Notes under the pieces: generated by a model
The model's database searches: none
The model's input: the letters and a program-made list of their open reading frames with translations, nothing else
What the model was told of the DNA's origin: nothing
Source: Cordilura impudica
Taxonomy: Eukaryota; Arthropoda; Insecta; Diptera; Scathophagidae
Direction of reading: 5' to 3'
Length of the DNA stretch: 64,000 nucleotides
NCBI GenBank assembly: GCA_963682025.1
Contig: OY821519.1
Location: 136,614,594 to 136,678,593, forward strand
Shown: positions 57,578 to 64,000 of the stretch, piece by piece
How positions within the stretch are numbered: the first letter of the stretch is position 1
Layout: each line of letters opens with the position of its first letter
Made by a program: the position numbers and the translations under genes

Positions 57578-58798
57578 AAGGGTCCGCCAAATAACTTTTT
57601 TTTTGAAAATGCTATAAAAAAAACAACTACTGAATATTATCTAAAATTTCTTTTTTTATTTGAAAGCACAATCCTTCCGGTTAATAATTTAAAATAATTT
57701 CATTCAAATGGCTGCCTCGGCTGGCCATGCAGTAGTCTACACGATCGGTCCAATTTTTAAGCACATTATCGATTGTGTGCAGCTGTATATCACCAATGGC
57801 TTCACGAATATTGTCCTTTAAAGCGTCAAATGTCTCTGGCTTGTTGGCGTAACTCTTATCTTTGAGGGCACCCCACAAATAATAGTCCAACGGTGTCAAA
57901 TCGCAGCTCCGAGGTGGCCAAACGACATCAGCTCTGCGGCTGATAATGCAATCTTCAAAAACAGGGCGCAAAACATCGAGTGTAGCTTCGGCTGTGTGGC
58001 ACGTAGCGCCGTCCTGTTGAAACCAAATGTTGCCAATATCCTCCTCTTCAACTTTTGTGAACAAACCTGGCCCGATAACAATCGCCATTGACTGTAACGG
58101 CCACTTCTTGCTCATTTTCGAAGAAAAATGGCCCAATTATCCCTCTGGACCAAAATCCGCACCAAACAGTGACTCGTTTTGGGTGTATCGCTTTTCAATG
58201 TATGCGTGCGGGTTTTCTGTGCCCCAAATGCGACAATTTTGCTTGTTTACATACACGCCAAGATTAAAATGAGCTTCATCTGAAAAGATGATTTTTTTGG
58301 CAAAATCGGCATCTTCTGTAAGTCGATCGCAGTCCCACTTAGCGAAGCGAAAACGCATTGGATGGTCAGTTGGCTTCAACTCCTGAACCAATTGGACTTT
58401 GTATGGCGTCATTCCAAGCTCTTTCTTTCTTTCACGCACACTTTCTGCCACAGCAGCAGTATTCTCGGGTGTACGCACTGTTTTTGGCTTTTCACGCTTT
58501 GGTTTATCGATGAAGATGCCAGTTTCTTTCACTTTTTTCACAAGATAACGAACATACGGAGCTGACGGTGCTTCTCTTCTTCCAAAATCCGTACGCAATT
58601 TTCGCACACATTCTGCAACATTACCATGATTTTCAAAGTAATGTCGCAATATTTCCAAGCGTTGATCAAGCGTATACACAATCACATTCGTTCAGCGGAA
58701 GGATAAAACTAATTATCTGTCAAATCAGACATGAGCTAAGTGTTGCCATTCACGAAATAAGCACTAGTGAAAAAAAAAACGTTAGATGGCGGACTCTT
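57578..58798 (-). mobile_element. Second mariner-superfamily transposon, decayed
   Basis: 1221 bp flanked by TA (57576-57577, 58799-58800). Ends aagggtccgccaaataac and, from the right, aagagtccgccatctaac (15 of 18 match). It is a different lineage from the mariner at 40.1 kb: the ends are unrelated though the proteins share the DD36D layout. Confidence 0.88.
57681..58685 (-). pseudogene. Mariner-type transposase, deleted and frameshifted
   Basis: N-terminal frame 58137-58685 begins MIVYTLDQRLEILRHYFENH, includes KIIFSDEAHFNLGVYVNKQN (first catalytic Asp), and leaves frame after YIEKRYTQNE. A short middle part (RGIIGPFFFENEQEVAVTV) is in a third frame, and the last part (57681-58066) has NIWFQQDGATCHTAE and PPRSCDLTPLDYYLWG with the other two Asp, 36 residues apart. 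So at least two frameshifts lie near 58175 and 58030-58070. Compared with the protein at 40.2 kb, about 23 residues are missing between ESV and LGMTPYK, removing the second helix-turn-helix. The C-terminus (MASRGSHLNEIIL) is normal. Confidence 0.88.
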
Positions 58799-58919
58799 TA
58801 CTAATAAATATGTACAATTTTCTACATAAAAATATAAAAAAAAATTTTTTGTTGGTAAATTTTGTTATTTAAAAACGTAAGAAAATTACTTAAGGAGTCA
58901 ATATAAAAAATTTATATAT

Positions 58920-60560
58920 TTTTTTGATGGATGAACGAGCAAATCACTCAAATACTGAATTTCAAAGATTTGTTCTCGAACATCTTAAAAACAAACTAAC
59001 ACAACATGAACTTTTCCACAAAGAAAGTGTTTTATGCTATCAAACGCTATGAAAAACTAAAACCGCGGACAATATCATTAAAAAAAGAGGCGTAGAAAGA
59101 CAACCGAGAGAAACAATTATGCTATACTTCGAATGTGCAAGGCGGATCCCAAATTCAGGAAAATTTTTTTATTAATTTGTCCACAAGCACAATTAAAAAC
59201 AGACTGCATGAAAATAATTTGTTTGGGCACATTGCCAGAAAAAAAAAACACACGTGTCTAAAAAACAGACCGAAACATTTAAAATTTGCTAAGGATATTA
59301 CAAAAAAATTTTAAATTGGTGGAACAATATTCTTGTTACGGATGAATCAAAGTTCAATCGCTTCGGATCAGATGGACAAAGGTATGTAAGACGTAATTTA
59401 AACGCAGAATTTGATCCTATACAGACATTAACAAGTAAGAAAATTATAGTCGGTTTAGACCTACTATACGATACCATATTCCATGCGTTTTGAGACCCTA
59501 TCCCTTAGGTCAAACTAATTAGATGTAGAAAATGAGCATAAACCAAATTTGAGTGGAATTGTTATTGATTTTTTGACTTCGGATATGAAAAAGTTCATAT
59601 CGGATGCTATATTTGGTCACTAGGTTGAAAAATGGAACAATCCTGACTATATTTGGCAAGGTCACTTTTTTTTTGCAAAAACATACCAAATTTGTGGAAA
59701 ATCTGTGGAACGTTTTTGTTTTTCTATAGATTTAAGTGAAGATAGGGAATCAGCTTCATATGTGGGCTATGACTAACGGTTTACTTTTGGACTACTGATA
59801 AATAGCTGTAATGAACATACACAGACCCAATTTAACCGAGATCTATATGACAATTTTGATATTATGACCATTTAAGTTGATCTCTAGGACTGGACATGAA
59901 CCGATTTTCACTGATTTCAGTAGGGTTCATCCTATGGCTGGTAGAAATTTATATACTAAAGTCACCAAAATATATTCATATTTGCGACCTGTAGTTTGAT
60001 TACAAGGTTTGCATGGACACACAGACAGACGGACGGACGGACATCGCTAAATCGACTCAGAAAGTGATTCTGGGTCGATCGTTGTAATAAAGGATGGGTC
60101 TAGGTCAAATATTTTTGGTAGTTACAAACATCAGCACAATGTCAATATACCATAACCATATAGTGGTATAGGGTATAATAACGGTGATATAGGGGGGAGG
60201 ATGTGTATTAGTCTGAGGAAGCTTCTTCTGGTATGGAGTGGGTCCAGTTACACGTATGGATCAAATAGTATACCAAAACGTTTTAATAGAAATGATGTCT
60301 TATGCAGAGGAAAAATTCTTCTTAAATAGAAGAAGGTACAAGAGAACGATTCTAAACCTACTGTAAAGTCTGTCTGGCCCGCCGAATCCTCGCATCTAAA
60401 CCAGATAGAGGATCTGTGAAGCAACGTAAACATTAACCTAGGAAGAAGTCGGAAATTAGTATCATAAAATCATCGTCGATGCACTGCCGTTATTAAAAAT
60501 AAAGGTTATCTAACAAAGCACTAGTCAAATTAACTAACAAAATGAATTTCAATATGTTCT
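58920..60560 (+). pseudogene. Tc3/Tc1-like transposase, split by a HINE
   Basis: Left part (58920-59430): KTADNIIKKRGVERQPRET and ILVTDESKFNRFGSDGQRYV RRNLNAEFDP, a clear Tc1/Tc3 block with the first catalytic Asp. Right part (60180-60560): GVGPVTRMDQIVYQNVLIE MM and WPAESSHLNQIEDL, the third-residue block (Glu of NPIE position retained). Family A copy 8 lies between them in the gene. Several stops and shifts. No terminal repeats recognised. Confidence 0.7.
59431..60179 (-). mobile_element. HINE-like family A, copy 8
   Basis: Minus-strand copy, more diverged than most; starts aacaagtaagaaaattatag, ggac run near 60028-60043, ends atagtggtatagggtata. Inserted in the Tc1/Tc3-like transposase gene. 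Confidence 0.82.
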
Positions 60561-60786
60561 TTTAAATAAAATAAATGGATTTTTAAGTTTAATTAATGCG
60601 TGCTATTTAATTTTTTGACCAAATGGGTAAGTCGTTCCGAAAAAATTAAAAGAAAAAATTAAAGTCTGAGAAAATTTTAAATATTTTCATTCCATTTGAT
60701 AAATATGTATGCCGTCGTGATTAACAAAAAAAATATAAAAGGGTCTAAAACATAATGAAAATAAACAAAAATTAAGTGGGTTCATA
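60561..60786. other. AT-rich sequence, nothing recognised
   Basis: Short stretch between the Tc-like relic and the next HINE copy. Confidence 0.35.
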
Positions 60787-62153
60787 TTTATACGCTATCC
60801 CACTATGTGGTTTGGGTATAATGACTTTGTGCTGCTGTTTGTAACTACCAAAAATATTTGACCTAAACCCATCTTTTATTGTACCGATCGAATCAGAATC
60901 ACTATCTGATTCGATTTAACGATGTCCGTCCGTCCGTCCGTCCGTCTGTGTGTCACCGTAAAGCTTGTAATCAAACTGCAGGTCGCAAATATGAATATAT
61001 TTTGATGGAATTTGGTACATAAGCTTTTATCGGCCATAGGATGAACGCTATTGAAATTGGTGAGAAGCGGTCCATATTCAGACCTAGCCCCCATATAAAT
61101 GACCCCTATGAAATCAACATAAATCTGTGGTTTTCTGGAATAACCGCGTATGTCCATTTTTGTCCGTTTTGAGTTAACGATGCCAAATATATTAATTTTT
61201 AACACATGTGTTTAATTTTTTTCAAAAAAATGTTGACCATTTCTGAGTTTTTTCTTTAAATAAGGACGTAACTTAAATGTTTATTAATTTGCAGCACTAA
61301 CGACGTATGTCAACCTACGTTTGATCGCTGACAAAATATTTTCTCAGAAAACGACACATAGCGACATACGTTGTTATTAATGAAAAAAATTCAAAATAAT
61401 TTTGGATTAGTTTTCAGTTTATAACCGCTTGTAAAAACTTGTGTGTTTATTTCTGTCATTTTTTGTCACTATTATTCTTGATGCGTTGTTATATTCTCAT
61501 CCTAAGTCCCGTTAACTTTTTGTTGACGAACAAAAAAATCCATTTTTCAAGCAACAACAACTTATGTCTACATGGGTGGTTGCATTGGTTGTTTTCTTTT
61601 TCAAAGAAAGCGACATTTGTCCACATACATAAGTTGTTTTATCTGCACACACTTTAAGTGTAATTTACATATTGTTTTTTGTTCCTTCTCTAGGATCTAT
61701 TCCTCTGAAGATTTTTGACTCAAAATTTTAAATAAAGTATTGATTGCCCATATCTACAGGACTGTTAAATAAAAAGCTCCAAAATCTTTATATCGAGCCC
61801 ATGATTTCAAATATAACGCTTTTTTGGCACCCCTGAACATTTTGATTTTATGACATACGCGGTTATTCTAGAAAACCACATAAATTGCCATAAGATCCAA
61901 ATTATCATATAACTCTTAATCAAATTGGGTTTGTATGTGTTTATTGTATCCATTAATCAGTAGTCCAAAAATGATCCCTATTGGACAACTCTTGGTCATA
62001 GGCCCCATATAGAGCTGCTTCCCGATCTTCACTTAAATCTATCAAAAAACAAAAATATTGCACTGATTCTTCTCAAATTTTTTTTGTATATATTTTTACA
62101 AAATACAAGAGACTTTACCAAACATAATCAGGATCGGTCTATTTTTGGAACCA
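60787..62153 (+). mobile_element. HINE-like family A, copy 9, split by repeat F
   Basis: Starts tatacgctatcccactatg, (gtcc)n run near 60925-60943, continues to caacataaat, is interrupted by F (61126-61880), resumes at taaattgccataagatcc and runs to ggatcggtctatttttgga where it is cut off by the next copy. Confidence 0.8.
61126..61880 (+). mobile_element. Repeat F, copy 2 (755 bp, 29-bp TIRs)
   Basis: Ends tgtggttttctggaataacc gcgtatgtc and its near-perfect complement, one mismatch in 29. The host reads acataaattgcc in other family A copies; here acataaat precedes (plus one c) and taaattgcc follows, so 5-8 bp of target were duplicated. Interior as in copy 1, in the opposite orientation. No coding capacity. 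Confidence 0.78.
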
Positions 62154-62570
62154 ATAAAAACTCTCTCATTATACCCTATACCACTATGATGTTTGTAATA
62201 TTTGACCTCACTTTGGGCGTCGATTTAACCATATCTGTCCGCTTGTCCATTTATGTGTCCATGTAAACCTTGTAATTAAACGCTATTGAAATTGGTGAAA
62301 ATCGGTCTATGTTAGGACTTAGCCCCCATACAAATAACACTTATCAGACCGTCTAAAATGGTCATAAGTTCCAGGTTATCATATATACGAGTATATCGAT
62401 AAAATCATTATCACATGTATTGTCGCCAAAATTTGGTGTTTGTCTGTATACTATACCCACTGATGAGTAGTCCAAACATAAACGCTCTAGGAGCGTTTTT
62501 ACTCTTAGTACCCTATAAATCTGATTCCCAATCTTTACTTAAATCTATAAAAAAATTTATACATCTTTTT
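62154..62570 (+). mobile_element. HINE-like family A, copy 10 (partial)
   Basis: Restarts with tataccctataccactatga tg, then decayed body through tagcccccatacaaataaca, agtccaaacat and tctttacttaaatctat. No 3' hairpin. Confidence 0.65.
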
Positions 62571-63443
62571 ATACCCCATGTTTGGTCAGGGTATAATAAG
62601 TTTGTGCTGTGTGACTACCGATCATATTTGACCTAGACCTAGATTTTTGTTATACTGATCGACTCTGAAACACTTTCTAAATCGATTTAGCGATGTACGT
62701 TCGCCTGTTTGTCTGTCCGTCCGTCTGTGTGTCCATGTAAGCCTTGCAACCAAACTACCGGTCACAAATACAAATACATTTTGAAGAAATTTGGTATGTA
62801 AGCTTTTATCGACCACAGGCCGAACCCTATCTTAATCGGTGAAAATAGGTACATGCTCAGATCTAGTCCCTTTGCAAAGGGCCCTTAGATCTCGGTCAAA
62901 TTTGGTTTGTGTATGTTTATTACATCTATTAACTATAGGACAATTCTTAGTCATAACCCCCAAATAGTTTCCTGATTTTCACTTAAACCTATTCTTTAAT
63001 TTTAATCTTATTGTTCTTTGCATTTTATATAAAGAAAATTTGTAATTAGTTATTAATTTATTAACGATTTTATAATTTTAAATACAATCAGTTCCATACT
63101 GCAAAATAAGACTTTTAGTCTTGTGTATGGAGCAGTTCCAATAAATAAATAAAAAAAAAAAAAAAAAGCAAAAATATTGCATAGATTTTTCTCAAATTTG
63201 GTAGTATCTGTTTTTGCAAAAAATAAGTCACTACCATATATAGTCAGGATCGGCCCATTTTTCGACCCAGTCCCCACATAATTATCTACCATCCGATACG
63301 AACTTTTTCATATCCGAAGGCAAAACCAATTAAAAACAATGCGTCTCAAATTTGGCTTATGCTTATTTTCTATATTAAATTATTTGGACCTGAGAGAGTG
63401 GGTCTCTCTCGTATAGTCCGTCTTGACCGACTATAACTTATTT
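62571..63443 (+). mobile_element. HINE-like family A, copy 11 (old)
   Basis: Starts tataccccatgtttggtcag; (gtccgtcc) remnant near 62712-62728; ends with a degraded hairpin gtccgtcttgaccgac and tataacttatttgtt. Interrupted near 63000-63168 by a short poly(A)-tailed insertion. Confidence 0.7.
63000..63168 (+). repeat. Short poly(A)-tailed insertion, probable LINE 3' end
   Basis: About 170 bp inserted between cacttaaacctat and gcaaaaatattgcat of the family A body, ending ccaataaataaataaaaaaa and a ~15-base A-run. A tail of this kind suggests a severely 5'-truncated LINE or SINE copy. Source unknown. Confidence 0.5.
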
Positions 63444-63489
63444 GTTCTTAATTTAGTTTATATTTTTGAGAAATTTTAGTGACTACTAA

Positions 63490-63660
63490 ATATTTTGATG
63501 ATTGGTCGAATTTTTGACCGAGTCCCGATATAAAAATAACGTTGGATATGAACTTTTACAAATATGCATGCCACAAATTAATAACAATACCACTTAAATG
63601 TTGTTTATGCTCATCAAAGTTGGATCCAAGGCCCTCTCACGCATCGCACGAGTATGGCAT
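63490..63660 (+). mobile_element. HINE-like family A, 3' fragment (copy 12)
   Basis: Contains gaccgagtcccgatataaaa, atgaacttttacaaatatgc and tgtttatgctcat, a diverged piece of the family A body. Confidence 0.5.
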
Positions 63661-64000
63661 AATTTTTGTACTTGTTAAATTTCGCACAAGTGAGGAAAGG
63701 ATTATCAGCAAGATCATATTTTTTTAAAACACCTATTTTTGAAATATACTTTCGAAAACAAAAGATGATGTGAATTTGACTTTTGACTTTGGCACTTCAA
63801 CTGAAATTGTAGGTAAACTACTTTTTACGATAATCGTTAGAATGTTGACCCACCTTTGTGAGTTTGTAGTTATTTTTTCACTTTTAGTGTCGCTATTTGT
63901 CGGGACTTATAAAAGCCACGGGTCCAATTTTTAATTGTACTAATTTTTAATAAATTCTAAGGAGATTCCTTTTCGATCGACTTTTTCGTAGCTTATAAAT
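63661..64000. other. Right edge, nothing recognised
   Basis: No gene or repeat assigned; the phrase gtgagttt...tcacttttagtgtcg resembles 56020-56050, so an uncharacterised repeat may be present. Confidence 0.35.

Overview
The window looks like a transposon graveyard from an insect nuclear genome, most likely a brachyceran (probably calyptrate) fly. This is an inference from the strong A+T richness, the mix of element classes (I-clade LINE, DD36D-type mariner, Tc1, hAT, Transib, PIF/Harbinger, piggyBac-like MITE, Ty3/gypsy) and abundant short elements with a (GTCY)n microsatellite and a 3' hairpin, the layout known from dipteran mini-me / DINE-1 / HINE elements. No convincing host gene was found; the best candidate for host coding sequence is one 120-bp exon-like island near 3.0 kb.

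Layout. 0-5.4 kb: AT-rich sequence with two blocks of a ~20-bp minisatellite (0.8-1.7 and 4.4-4.9 kb), a GC-richer island (4.03-4.37 kb) and a piggyBac-like MITE. 5.4-14 kb: HINE-like copies (families A and B), a mariner relic, a Ty3/gypsy integrase relic. 14.06-18.48 kb: a complete Transib transposon inserted in a family C repeat. It has 12-bp terminal repeats, 5-bp target duplications and a RAG1-like transposase broken by only two in-frame stops; a small hAT element (17.14-18.33 kb) sits inside it. 18.7-33.6 kb: one old LINE split by four insertions: a PIF/Harbinger transposon (itself split by a full-length I-clade LINE, 19.63-24.96 kb, both ORFs open), a 577-bp MITE, a Buster/ZBED5-like hAT and a second hAT. 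Removing the Harbinger and the two hAT insertions restores the old LINE reading frame at those junctions. 34-36.3 kb: family D repeats, one copy expanded into ~140-bp tandem modules. 36.4-49 kb: more A, B, C and D copies, a Tc1 relic, an intact mariner (40.12-41.43 kb), a hAT relic and an RT fragment. 49-64 kb: two Tc1-like elements each carrying a HINE insertion, several MITEs, a decayed second mariner with terminal repeats, and a run of decayed A copies at the right edge.

How it fits together: the nesting gives a relative chronology. Old LINE, B and C repeats are hosts; Transib, Harbinger, hATs and MITEs came next; the I-clade LINE and the first mariner are youngest, having open frames and sharp ends. 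The most notable feature is the Transib element, whose ends read like V(D)J recombination signals: a CACAGTG heptamer at both termini and a GCAAAAATC nonamer-like block at 23 bp on one side and 15 bp on the other.

Limits: everything was read by eye. Repeat boundaries are good to a few bases where target duplications are cited and to tens of bases elsewhere. No database comparison was possible.
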